A DNA stretch of 64,000 nt from Nannocystis sp. GTDB taxonomy: Bacteria > Myxococcota_A > Polyangia > Nannocystales > Nannocystaceae. Made by a program: the position numbers and the translations under genes. Every line of letters starts with the position of its first letter. Within the stretch, counting starts at the first letter, position 1. Shown here in pieces: positions 53,418-61,171 of this stretch. The stretch lies in assembly GCA_016712315.1 (NCBI GenBank), contig JADJRG010000013.1, forward strand, positions 2,702,001 through 2,766,000, given 5' to 3'. The notes beneath the pieces were generated by a model that was given only the letters and a program-made list of their open reading frames with translations, did no database searches and was not told the DNA's origin.

Positions 53418-54838
53418 TAGAGGTGGCTCCTTCCGAGGTTGAGGCCCGAGGGTCCGATCGGCGAGGGGGTGGAGGGGGTAGGCGTCGCGGCGGGGCGGTC
53501 GGTGCCGTTGAGGATCGCGGGCACGTCGACGCCGGTGGTCTCACGCAGCGAGGAGAGGATCGCTGCGACCGTGTGCGGGTAGGCGGAGGCGTAGCCGGCG
53601 AGGCCCGAGCCGTCGCCCGGGTCGAGCACGTTGACCTCGCGGATCCGGATCTTCTCGACGCTGTGGATCACCGCGCCGACGATCTCCTCGATGTGCTGGA
53701 TGACGTAGAGCTCCTTGGCCTGCGCGCCCATCGCTCGCCAGGCCTCGGACATCACGCGGAGCACCTCGGCGACGGCGGCGCCGTTCTCGATGGTGGGGGC
53801 GGCGGCGCCCTTGGAGCGGAGCAGATCGGCCTCGCGCTGGATCTCGGCGGGGATGATCACCTCGGCCTGGAGGCGGCGGTGCTCGAGCTGCCCGCGGACG
53901 GTCTGGAGCGCCTGCTCGGCGTTGGCGCGGGCGGTCTTGGCGGCGGCCTCGGCCTCGCGCTCGACGGACTCGGCTTGGCCGTTGAACTCGGCGCGGATCC
54001 GCGCGAGCTCGTTGCGCTTGCGCAGGATCGCGGTCTCGGCCTCCGCCTTGCTGATCTCGGCGCGCTGGTGGGCGTGCGCCTGCGACTCTGCGATCTCCTG
54101 CTGGGCCTGGTTCTCCGCGTTCTCGGCGTCGCGCAGGACGGCGGCGATCTGCGGGCGGCCGAGGCTGTCGAGGTAGCCGACCTCGTCGGCGACGTTTTGG
54201 ATCTTGAGGGTGTCGAGCTGGAGGCCGAGCTTGTCGAAGTCGTCCTTGGCGATCCGGCTGAGGTTCTCGGCGAAGCTGAGGCGCTCGTAGTTGACCTGCT
54301 CCGGGGTGAGCTGGGCGAGCACCTCGCGCAGCGCGCCCTCCAAGGTCTGCTTGGCGACCATCATGATCTCGTGCTTGCTCTGGCCGAGGAAGCGCTCGAT
54401 CGCGTTGCGGATCAGGCGGGTGTCGGAGTTGATCTTGACGTTGGCGATCGCGTGGATCCGCAGCGGGATGTTGCCGGCCGAGTAGGCGTTGGTGACGACG
54501 ACGTCGATCGAGAGCGCGGTCATGTCGAGGCGGTCGACCCGCTCCAAGATGGGGATCTTCCAGGCGCGGCCGCGGCCGCAGCCGGCGCTCTGCGCGTCCG
54601 AATTGCCGCGGCCGAGGATCACCAGCGGGCCGAGGTCGACGCCGTCCTTGACGCGCTTGCGGCCGGTGAAGATCAGCGCCTCGTTGGGGCGGCAGATGTA
54701 GAGGAAGTTGCGGACGAGGAAGAGGAAGAAGAGCACGCCTGCGCCGATGATCGCGGCGGCGGCGACGACCTCGACGAGGGTGAGGTCAGCGAGGGCGAGC
54801 AGGCTGGCCGGCTCGCTTAGCGGTGAGGTGAGGGTCAT
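53417..54838 (-). CDS. flotillin-like SPFH-domain protein, 473 aa
   Basis: Paralogue of the next gene: helix VVAAAAIIGAGVLFFLFLV, NFLYICRPNEALIFTGRKR, an SPFH domain with VDRLDMTALSIDVVVTNAYS and DTLKIQNVADEVGYLDSLGR, and a long coiled coil rich in Ala/Glu (about 235-350). Near residue 80 a short insertion, NSDAQSAGCGRGRAWK, is absent from the paralogue. The C-terminal tail is Pro/Ser/Thr-rich. It follows the YqiJ-like gene on the same strand after an 82-base gap with an A/T-rich patch. Confidence 0.92.
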   Translation of the reverse strand: MTLTSPLSEPASLLALADLTLVEVVAAAAIIGAGVLFFLFLVRNFLYICRPNEALIFTGRKRVKDGVDLGPLVILGRGNSDAQSAGCGRGRAWKIPILERVDRLDMTALSIDVVVTNAYSAGNIPLRIHAIANVKINSDTRLIRNAIERFLGQSKHEIMMVAKQTLEGALREVLAQLTPEQVNYERLSFAENLSRIAKDDFDKLGLQLDTLKIQNVADEVGYLDSLGRPQIAAVLRDAENAENQAQQEIAESQAHAHQRAEISKAEAETAILRKRNELARIRAEFNGQAESVEREAEAAAKTARANAEQALQTVRGQLEHRRLQAEVIIPAEIQREADLLRSKGAAAPTIENGAAVAEVLRVMSEAWRAMGAQAKELYVIQHIEEIVGAVIHSVEKIRIREVNVLDPGDGSGLAGYASAYPHTVAAILSSLRETTGVDVPAILNGTDRPAATPTPSTPSPIGPSGLNLGRSHL

Positions 54839-54879
54839 ACGGCTCCGGTTCGGCTCGAGAGGGTGAGGTGTTGCGGGCG

Positions 54880-54902
54880 TTCTAGTCTTTTAATTTTTTA
54901 TC
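54880..54902 (-). promoter_or_regulatory. A/T-rich patch before the flotillin genes
   Basis: A run reading ATAAAAAATTAAAAGACTAG on the minus strand stands out from very GC-rich DNA, 45 bases before the ATG at 54838. It may be a promoter -10/UP region or the open end of a terminator for the YqiJ-like gene. No clear hairpin is seen. Confidence 0.35.
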
Positions 54903-54920
54903 AGGCGAGAGACCGGCGCC

Positions 54921-55535
54921 TCAGTCAGCCTGCCCGGTGGGGCGGACGACCACGGCGATCGTGTCGTTCATGTGGATGATCAAGGCGTCGTCGCCGGGCT
55001 CGAAGGGGCGCTGCTCGTCGGTCTGCGCGAGCACGTCGACCATCGTGCCCTTGAGGGTGAGGCGCAGCTTGCCGGTCTGGCCAGGGCCGAAGCCGACGAG
55101 CACGCGGGCGGTCTTGCCGACGTAGTCGCGCTCGCTGGCGGCGGTGCTGGTCTCGCTGTTCGCGAGGTTGCGGAGGACGGCGACGGCGATCTGGCCGGCG
55201 AGCATGCCCATCACGAAGGCGAGCAGGGCGGTGAGCCAGGGGCCCTCGAGGATGCCATCGAGCACCGCGCCGGTGAGGCCGAAGAAGGTGAGCCCGAAGG
55301 TCCAAAAGCGCATCGACAGGAAGGCGGTGAGCAGGCCCTCGAGGGTGCCTTGGTGGTCGGCCGCGTCGACGACCGAGTCGGGCTTGTCGAAGCTCTTGTC
55401 GAAGCCCTTGTCGAAGCCCTTGTCGAAGCCTTTATCAAAGCTCTTGTCGGCGCCGTTGTCTTTTCCGCCGAGGATGATAGAGGCGAGCAGGATGACGCCG
55501 CCGAGCACGAGGGTGAAGATGTAGACGTGAAACAT
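54921..55535 (-). CDS. YqiJ/NfeD-like membrane protein with FDKG repeat loop, 204 aa
   Basis: An N-terminal helix (FHVYIFTLVLGGVILLASIIL), a charged loop, two or three helices (TFGLTFFGLTGAVLDGIL, ALLAFVMGMLAGQIAVAVL) and a beta-rich C-terminal domain (YVGKTARVLVGF, TLKGTMVDVLAQTDEQ) fit YqiJ, the OB-fold membrane partner of YqiK flotillin. The loop carries about five FDKG/FDKS repeats encoded by a 12-base tandem repeat. The ATG at 55535 fits the signal-like start. With the two flotillins it makes a membrane microdomain operon. Confidence 0.82.
   Translation of the reverse strand: MFHVYIFTLVLGGVILLASIILGGKDNGADKSFDKGFDKGFDKGFDKSFDKPDSVVDAADHQGTLEGLLTAFLSMRFWTFGLTFFGLTGAVLDGILEGPWLTALLAFVMGMLAGQIAVAVLRNLANSETSTAASERDYVGKTARVLVGFGPGQTGKLRLTLKGTMVDVLAQTDEQRPFEPGDDALIIHMNDTIAVVVRPTGQAD
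55383..55448. repeat. 12-bp tandem repeat encoding Phe-Asp-Lys-Gly/Ser
   Basis: Five and a half copies of CTTGTCGAAGCC, with a drifted copy TTTATCAAAGCT near the end, lie in frame within the YqiJ-like gene. Copy number may vary by slippage without breaking the frame. Confidence 0.85.
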
Positions 55536-55782
55536 GGCGTGGGGGGCGGCGCGGCGGCGCTGACGCCGGGGCAGTATGCCACGAAGACGCGGAGGAGGAA
55601 GGCCGGGATCGAGGCCGCGAGGGCGCTGGGCGGCCGCGCGCTCACATGCCCGAAGAGCCACACGCGGGGATCGGGCGCTGCTCCGGGCGCTCCCAGGCGC
55701 CGGCGCGCGCCTGGCGGGTGCTGATCCGCGCGCGTCGGCCGCTCATCTCTAGGGCCAGAGACCTGTGCTAACACACGACCGC

Positions 55783-56775
55783 ATGACTCGCTTGCAGCTC
55801 CGCTCTCGCCCTCGTCGCAACCGCAAGGACCCGATCGTCCGCGCCTTCCACAGCGAGGCGCAGATCGGCGCGCAGCACCTGATCTATCCGCTCTTCATCC
55901 ACGAGGGCGAGCGCGACGCGCCGATCTCGGCGATGCCAGGGTGCGCGCGGCTGTCGCCGGCGGGGCTGCTGCGGGAGGTCGAGCGGGCGCGCGCGGTGGG
56001 GATCGGCGCTGTGGTGCTCTTTCCGGCGATCGCCGACGCGCTGAAGTCGAGCGACGGGCGCGAGGCGCATAACTCGGCGGGGCTGGTGCCGCGCTCGATC
56101 CGCGCGCTGAAGGAGCGCTGGCCTGAGCTGGTGATCGTGACCGACGTGGCGCTCGATCCGTACTCCTCGGACGGCCACGACGGGATCGTCGGGCCTGGCG
56201 GGAAGATCCTGAACGATGAGACAGTCGCGGCCTTGTGCGCGCAAGCGCTGGCGCAGGCGCGGGCGGGCGCGGATGTGATCGCGCCTAGCGATATGATGGA
56301 TGGGCGGGTGGGGGCGATCCGCGACGCGCTGGACGCGGAGGGCTTCACGGAGGTGTCGATCCTCGCGTACACGGCGAAGTACGCGTCGGCGTTTTATGGG
56401 CCGTTTCGCGAGGCGTTGGACTCGGCGCCGCGCTCCGGGGACAAGAAGACGTATCAGATGGACCCGGCGAACTCGCGGGAGGCGCTGCGCGAGCTGGCGC
56501 TGGATGAGGCGGAGGGGGCCGATATGGTGATGGTGAAGCCGGCGGGGCCGTACCTGGACGTGATCCGGCGGCTGCGTGAGGCGACGACGCTGCCGATCGC
56601 GGCGTACCAGGTGTCGGGCGAGTACGCGATGTTGAAGGCGGCGAGCGAGCGCGGTTGGTTGGACGAGCGCCGCAGCGCGATGGAGTCGCTGCTGGCGATC
56701 CGCAGGGCGGGGGCGGACGTGATCTTGACCTACTACGCGCGCCAGGTCGGCGAGTGGCTGGCAGGCGAGCGCTAG
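55783..56775 (+). CDS. hemB: porphobilinogen synthase (5-aminolevulinate dehydratase)
   Basis: HemB condenses two 5-aminolevulinate molecules to porphobilinogen in heme and corrin synthesis, in the cytoplasm. Seen here are HEGERDAPISAMPGCARLSP, DVALDPYSSDGHDGIV, APSDMMDGRVGAIRDAL, the Schiff-base Lys in AYTAKYASAFYGPF and the second in MVMVKPAGPYLDVI, then YQVSGEYAMLKAA. The metal loop has Asp residues instead of the three Cys of zinc enzymes, so it should be of the Mg2+ type. Length (330 aa) is normal. The ATG at 55783 is preferred over a GTG six codons upstream. Its stop overlaps that of the convergent flavoprotein. Confidence 0.95.
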   Translation: MTRLQLRSRPRRNRKDPIVRAFHSEAQIGAQHLIYPLFIHEGERDAPISAMPGCARLSPAGLLREVERARAVGIGAVVLFPAIADALKSSDGREAHNSAGLVPRSIRALKERWPELVIVTDVALDPYSSDGHDGIVGPGGKILNDETVAALCAQALAQARAGADVIAPSDMMDGRVGAIRDALDAEGFTEVSILAYTAKYASAFYGPFREALDSAPRSGDKKTYQMDPANSREALRELALDEAEGADMVMVKPAGPYLDVIRRLREATTLPIAAYQVSGEYAMLKAASERGWLDERRSAMESLLAIRRAGADVILTYYARQVGEWLAGER

Positions 56776-58121
56776 AAGATCTTGGCGAGCACGCGGGGGT
56801 CGAGGAGGGCGCTGGTGGGGCGGACGAGCTGGAGGACCTCGAGCAAGCGGAGGTAGAGGGCGGGGTCGCGGGTCGCGGCGCGGAGGAGGCGATCGATGAG
56901 CTTGTGCATGACCCCTTGGCCAGGTGGTCGGCGGCCGCTCGTGGTCGGCCAGCGGAAGTCGTCGCCGCTGGCGGTGAGGAAGGCGGGGCGGGCGGCGGCG
57001 GCGAGGCGGCGTTGGAGGTCCCGACAGTGCTGGTCGGCGGGGCGATCGAGGCGGAGGTGCTGGCTGAGCAGCTCGGCCTCGATCGCGCTGACGGTCATGC
57101 CTTGGCCGTAGGCGGGGTTTAAGGCGCAGGCGGCGTCGCCGACGATGAGCAGCCCGCCGGGCCAGCGACGCAGGCGCTCAAAGTGACGGACGCGGCTCTC
57201 GGTGCGCCGGTAGCCGTGGATCGAGGTGAGCGGGGCGGCGCCCGCGAGGGCGTCGGCGAGCTCGGGGGTGGCGAGGCCGCGGGCGAAGGCGAGGAAGCCG
57301 GCGTCGTCGGTCGGCGGGTGGTCGCCGCCGTAGCCTACGAGGGTGACGATCCAACGATCGCCTTCGACGGGGTAGATGACGCCGGCGCGGGGGAGGTGGG
57401 GGCTGCGACCCATGACGTAGAGGCCGGCCCACGGGGCGTTCGGGGCGCGGCGGACGAGGCGGCTGGCGTAGCCGAGCTTGGCGTCGACGAGGGTCTCGGG
57501 GGGTGAGGGGTAGCCGAGGGCGGTGAGCCAGTCGATGGCCTTGGAGCCGCGGCCGCTGGCGTCGAGCACGAGATCGGCGCGGAGCTGGTCGGGGGTGAGC
57601 GCGGGCGCCTCGGCGCCGGCTCGGCCGCGGCGGTGGGCGATGACGCCGGTGACCCTCTTGTCGCGGTCGCCTGCCGATTGGAGGCCGTCGACCTCGACGC
57701 CGTCGAGCAGGTGGACGCGAGGATCGGCGAGCAGGAGGCGGCGGACGGTGTATTCGAGGAGGCCGCGGGTGCAGGCGCGGGAGCGCAGCGGCGAGCTGTT
57801 GCGCGGCGCTGGGCCGAAGGGGGTGTGCCAGGCGACGTCGGCGAGCCAGTCGAGGTGTGGGGCGCCGGCTTCGTCGAGGGCGGCGCTGAGCTCGGGGAAG
57901 AGCTCGCTCATGATCCGCCAGCCGCGGGCGATGAGGACGTGGACGTGGTGGCCTTGGGGGGCGCCAGCGCGGGCTTGGGGGCCGCTGGGGAGGTGGTCGC
58001 GGTCGAGGACGGTGACGCGCTGAAAGTGGCGGCTGAGCGCGCGCGCGCAGAGCAGACCGGCGAGGCCGCCGCCGATCACGATCGCGTGCTGGTCGCCGAG
58101 GGGGCGGTTATCTGGTGGCAT
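56772..58121 (-). CDS. FAD-dependent oxidoreductase, 449 aa
   Basis: An FAD-binding fold at the start (AIVIGGGLAGLLCARAL then VTVLDRDHLP), a middle domain with DLVLDASGRGSKAIDWL, and LLIVGDAACALNPAYGQGM, the GD motif that contacts FAD. It resembles single-component flavin monooxygenases and geranylgeranyl-reductase-like enzymes; the substrate is unknown. The C-terminus is helical and Arg/Leu-rich. The ATG at 58121 is preferred over a GTG six codons earlier. It converges on hemB with both stops in one CTAG. Confidence 0.88.
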   Translation of the reverse strand: MPPDNRPLGDQHAIVIGGGLAGLLCARALSRHFQRVTVLDRDHLPSGPQARAGAPQGHHVHVLIARGWRIMSELFPELSAALDEAGAPHLDWLADVAWHTPFGPAPRNSSPLRSRACTRGLLEYTVRRLLLADPRVHLLDGVEVDGLQSAGDRDKRVTGVIAHRRGRAGAEAPALTPDQLRADLVLDASGRGSKAIDWLTALGYPSPPETLVDAKLGYASRLVRRAPNAPWAGLYVMGRSPHLPRAGVIYPVEGDRWIVTLVGYGGDHPPTDDAGFLAFARGLATPELADALAGAAPLTSIHGYRRTESRVRHFERLRRWPGGLLIVGDAACALNPAYGQGMTVSAIEAELLSQHLRLDRPADQHCRDLQRRLAAAARPAFLTASGDDFRWPTTSGRRPPGQGVMHKLIDRLLRAATRDPALYLRLLEVLQLVRPTSALLDPRVLAKIF

Positions 58122-58252
58122 CGCGGAGTGATATGACACTAGATCGCGCCGGTGTGCCGCCAGATCGTCGCAGGCGGCCCGCTGGCCGAAAATGCGCCGG
58201 GGGCGGCGCGCCGCTGACGCGGACGCGCGGGGCTTGCTATGCTGGGGCGCCT

Positions 58253-58837
58253 ATGTCGCTCCGCCGCTTCATCACCCTGTCTGTCCTCTGCGCTGGTGTG
58301 TCGATGATCGGCGCTTGCGCTCCCTCGGTGATCCCGCCGGACCCGAACGCGTCGCACCCGCTGCGCGCGTCGCCGGAGGTGTACACGCTGGTGAACTTGC
58401 ACCCGGACGAGGACGACCAGGAGCTGTCCTCCGTGAACTATCAGGACGACGGGCTGATCCCGCTGTGTACGCCGATCCGGGTGACTTTTTTAAACACGGA
58501 GGAGCTGCAATTCACGGTGCTCGCGAGCGGCCGCAGCTACCGCTACATCTTCCACGATACGATGAAGATGACGCCAGGTGAGCACGTGGCGCGCTTCTTC
58601 GGGACCCGCTGCGATCGCTCGATGGTGCAGACGCTGGCGCCGATCGATCAGCAGGGGATCCGCGAGGGGCGGGCGCTGGTCGGCATGAGCAAGGAGGCGG
58701 TGCTGCTGGCGATCGGCTACCCGCCCGAGCACGCGACGCCGAGCCTCGACAGCGACGAGTGGCGCTACTGGCTCGGAAAACTCGACACGATGATGGTGAT
58801 CTTCGCGGAGGGGCGGGTGGTCGAGCTCAAGGATTGA
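58253..58837 (+). CDS. lipoprotein with SmpA/BamE-like C-terminal region, 194 aa
   Basis: Lipoprotein signal ending MIGACAPS. The body is beta-rich (IRVTFLNTEELQFTVLASGR) with CTP and CDR cysteines. The last 60 residues (GMSKEAVLLAIGYPPEHATP, then WRYWLGKLDTMMVIFAEGRV) resemble the SmpA/BamE helix-strand pattern, in which a GMSxxxVxxxLGxP loop precedes W-Y strands. The role is probably envelope assembly or ligand binding. The last 11 bases overlap the convergent lipoprotein gene. Confidence 0.78.
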   Translation: MSLRRFITLSVLCAGVSMIGACAPSVIPPDPNASHPLRASPEVYTLVNLHPDEDDQELSSVNYQDDGLIPLCTPIRVTFLNTEELQFTVLASGRSYRYIFHDTMKMTPGEHVARFFGTRCDRSMVQTLAPIDQQGIREGRALVGMSKEAVLLAIGYPPEHATPSLDSDEWRYWLGKLDTMMVIFAEGRVVELKD

Positions 58838-59300
58838 CCCGCAGGCGGCGCAGCGCGCGGGTGGAGGCGGCCCTGTCGTCGGCGATGAGGCGCAGCGGGC
58901 CGTGCGCGGGCGACAGCGCCTGGCCGGCCTCTTGATCGACGACGAGGGTGCTGTCGGCGAGCGCGAGCTCGCGGGTGAGCTCGCCGCGGTAGCCGTCCGC
59001 GCCGTAGGCTTCGACGACGCGTAGGTCGTCGAGATCGACGCCGGCGCCGCGGAGTACGTCGCGTAGCCGCACGCCCTCGTAGGTGCGGTCGCGGAGGACG
59101 ACTTGATGGCGCCCCTGCGCGGCGAGCTCGCTCGCCTGGGTGGTGGCGAGCAGGCGATCGCCTTGGACGATCTCCAGCTCCGTTGGCGGGACCTGCCGGA
59201 CGTCGCCGAGGGGCGCGCCGCCGCAGGCGAACAGAGGCGCGGCGAAGGCCAAGGCGAGGGCGAGGAGGAGAGGGCGGGGGCGGGGGCGGGGGCTCGACAT
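58827..59300 (-). CDS. small lipoprotein with molybdopterin-oxidoreductase-like fold, 157 aa
   Basis: A signal ends LFACGGAP. The remainder (EGVRLRDVLRGAGVDLDDLR, VEAYGADGYRGELTRELAL, then LSPAHGPLRLIAD) matches the C-terminal half of the sulfite-oxidase-like molybdopterin-binding fold, but is too short to hold the cofactor and no Cys ligand is present in it. A structural or binding role is likelier than catalysis. A strong hairpin lies between it and the upstream gene. Confidence 0.65.
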   Translation of the reverse strand: MSSPRPRPRPLLLALALAFAAPLFACGGAPLGDVRQVPPTELEIVQGDRLLATTQASELAAQGRHQVVLRDRTYEGVRLRDVLRGAGVDLDDLRVVEAYGADGYRGELTRELALADSTLVVDQEAGQALSPAHGPLRLIADDRAASTRALRRLRVNP

Positions 59301-59366
59301 CGAGCTTGATAGTAGGGGAGTCAGCGCCTCTGGCGCGAGCAGCCCGTGGCCGCTCGGTCTGGAGCG

Positions 59367-59404
59367 CGGGAGGACGCGCGGGCGCGATCACGCGCGTCCT
59401 CCCG
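59367..59404. terminator. perfect 14-bp hairpin between two minus-strand genes
   Basis: CGGGAGGACGCGCG (59367-59380) pairs perfectly with CGCGCGTCCTCCCG (59391-59404) over a ten-base loop, 21 bases after the stop at 59425. There is no T tract, so it may be a pausing or transcript-end structure rather than a classical terminator. Confidence 0.55.
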
Positions 59405-59424
59405 GCGTTGATCGATCCAAGGAC

Positions 59425-59916
59425 TCACTGGGCGGTGAGGACTTCGGTGATCCGATCGATGGCGTCGGCGTAGGCGAAGAGGGCGGCGTCGGCGGGGGCT
59501 TCGGGGTCGAAGTCGTCGACGTCGATCGCGGCGGCGCCGCTGGGGAGGCGGTCGATCCGGCGGAAGCCGCCGAAGGGGGGGAGCTCCGGCGAGCGCAGCT
59601 CGTAGACCTTGCCGCCCGCGACGTAGTAGGTGCAGGCGGTGGTGGCGTAGAAGCCGTCGTCGGGGGCGAGGGTGGCCTCGTTGGCGGCGCGCGCGCCCGG
59701 CTCGGCGGCGACGGGTCCGACCAAGGAGATGGCGCCGCTCGGGGTCGCGTAGGCGAGCACGCGCCCCTCAGGGTCGCGGAGCACCGCCGACTGACGCTCG
59801 CGGACCGCGGTGACTTGCAGGTTGCGGAGGATCAACGCCTGGTCGGCGCAGGAACGCTCGTACTTGGCGAACTCGCTGACGGCGAGGCGGAGCTCTCTCG
59901 ATGCGCTGGTAAACAT
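59425..59916 (-). CDS. hypothetical protein, 163 aa
   Basis: I do not recognise this protein. It starts MFTSASRELRLAVSEFAKYE, has no signal peptide or membrane helix, and a mixed alpha/beta composition with two Cys (RSCADQ and TTACTYYV). Middle strands read VLAYATPSGAISLVGPVA; the end is acidic. The ATG at 59916 begins a frame with normal codon-position GC. No operon partner is close. Confidence 0.6.
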   Translation of the reverse strand: MFTSASRELRLAVSEFAKYERSCADQALILRNLQVTAVRERQSAVLRDPEGRVLAYATPSGAISLVGPVAAEPGARAANEATLAPDDGFYATTACTYYVAGGKVYELRSPELPPFGGFRRIDRLPSGAAAIDVDDFDPEAPADAALFAYADAIDRITEVLTAQ

Positions 59917-60233
59917 GACCCCTCACTAATCGCTCACGAGGGTCGCTGTCCATGGTCTAACGCGCATGAATTCTGGCGATAACGCGCGTAGAAGCGCGAT
60001 GCCGCGAGTTCTAGGCTGTCATGGTGCTGTCACAAAGTAATGAATGTAAGCTGGCTGACCGGCGATTCAGAGGTCGCGAGATCTCCGAGTCGCGCGCGTT
60101 TCTGTGCGCTGCGTGCATCGACAGATCCGGCCCGTCGGCAGGGCGCAGAGCCGCTCACGCGGAGGCGCTACGCCGCGCCGATGCGCGCGATCACGAGGGC
60201 GCGAGGGCGCGAGCGCGCGGTCACTTTTGTCAC

Positions 60234-60260
60234 TGTCTCTTGAGACATGTCTCTCCGAGA
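60234..60260. repeat. palindrome TGTCTCTTGAGACA followed by a second near-copy
   Basis: The perfect 14-mer at 60234-60247 runs straight into TGTCTCTCCGAGA at 60248-60260, making a GACATGTC junction. It is identical to the palindromes at 10031 and 61143. Confidence 0.75.
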
Positions 60261-60271
60261 AGCGCCCAGAA

Positions 60272-60314
60272 CAAAAATGAGCGCGGCGCCGCCCGGTCGG
60301 GAGCGGCGCCGCGC
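60272..60314 (-). terminator. intrinsic terminator of the YceI gene
   Basis: On the minus strand GCGCGGCGCC (60314-60305) pairs with GGCGCCGCGC (60290-60281), followed by TCATTTTTGTTCT. It lies 22 bases after the stop at 60337. Confidence 0.88.
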
Positions 60315-60336
60315 GTGGCGGTGATCGGAGCGGCGA

Positions 60337-60975
60337 TCAGGGGGTGAAGCGGAGGTCGAGCTTGAGCAGGACCTCGTCCTTGATCAGGTCGTCGGGCTTG
60401 CCAGGGAAGACGATGCCCCACTGCTGGCGGTCGATCTTGAACTCGGCGCGGCCGCTGGCGGCGGCGGACTCGACCTTGATGGCGGCCGGGAAGGTGATCG
60501 ACTTGGTGGCGCCGTGGAGCGTGAGATCGCCCGTGATCTCGTGGGTGGTGTCGCCCTCGCCGGACTTCTTGGTGATCGCGGTCGAGGTGAAGGTGGAGGT
60601 CGGGTAGGTCTCGACGTCGAAGAAGTCGGGGCTCTTGAGGTGGGTGGTGAGGCCGTCCGCGTCGCTGGTCAAGGAGGCCATGGCGACCTCGAACTTGATC
60701 GCGGTCGGCTCGCCGCCGTTGATCGTCGCCTCGCCCGTGAACTCGCCAAAACCACCCGTGTGGTCGCCGGTGAGCTTGGCGCCGACGAAGCCGATCTTGG
60801 AGGCGGCGACGTCGACCTTATAGGTGAGGGCGCTGGCGACCGGCGGGGCGGCGGGCTCGGCGGCGGGCTTGGCGTCCTCGACCTTGGCGGCGGGCTTGTT
60901 GTCGAGCTCGCTCTTGCAAGCGAAGAGCAGCGCGGTGGCGAGCAGGGAGGGGGTGAGCAGGGCTCGAACGGTCAT
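60337..60975 (-). CDS. YceI-family lipoprotein, 212 aa
   Basis: A lipoprotein signal ends LLFACKSE. An Ala/Pro/Lys linker leads to a YceI lipocalin-like domain: YKVDVAASKIGFVGAKLTGD, TGGFGEFTGEATI, LTTHLKSPDFFDVETYPTST, GDLTLHGATKSITFP and FKIDRQQWGIVF. YceI proteins bind isoprenoid or other hydrophobic molecules in the periplasm. Length is normal apart from the linker. It has its own strong terminator. Confidence 0.92.
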   Translation of the reverse strand: MTVRALLTPSLLATALLFACKSELDNKPAAKVEDAKPAAEPAAPPVASALTYKVDVAASKIGFVGAKLTGDHTGGFGEFTGEATINGGEPTAIKFEVAMASLTSDADGLTTHLKSPDFFDVETYPTSTFTSTAITKKSGEGDTTHEITGDLTLHGATKSITFPAAIKVESAAASGRAEFKIDRQQWGIVFPGKPDDLIKDEVLLKLDLRFTP

Positions 60976-61095
60976 GGCGGCGAGCCTAGCACCAAATCGC
61001 CCGCCGGGCGGCCAGCCGGCGCGGAGGCGGGCGCGCGGCGCGGTCTCGCGCCTCCTCGCGCCGGCTCGCCTGGAGGCGGCGGCGGAGCGAGGGCG

Positions 61096-61156
61096 TGTCT
61101 CTCAGGACATGTCGATGGATGAAGCTCCGGGACCGATGAGCCTGTCTCTTGAGACA
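61096..61156. repeat. two TGTC-N6-GACA palindromes in one intergenic region
   Basis: TGTCTCTCAGGACA at 61096-61109 continues as TGTC, and the perfect TGTCTCTTGAGACA lies at 61143-61156, 33 bases apart. They sit between the YceI gene (start 60975) and the end of the MepA-like gene (61172), where promoter elements for YceI would be expected. Confidence 0.7.
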
Positions 61157-61171
61157 TGCTCTTAAGTCGGG

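Larger units (their letters stand above)
59917..60336. other. 420-base intergenic region
   Basis: No convincing gene. It should contain the promoter of the minus-strand gene at 59425, probably in the less GC-rich stretch near 59925-60060. The palindromes at 60234-60260 and the YceI terminator at 60272-60314 fill the right end. A 108-codon plus-strand frame at 60021-60347 crosses the terminator and has Arg/Ala-rich composition, so it is not called. Confidence 0.6.

Noticed and set aside
60021..60347. 108-codon plus-strand frame
   Set aside because: Crosses the YceI terminator, lacks a ribosome site and has a random composition.
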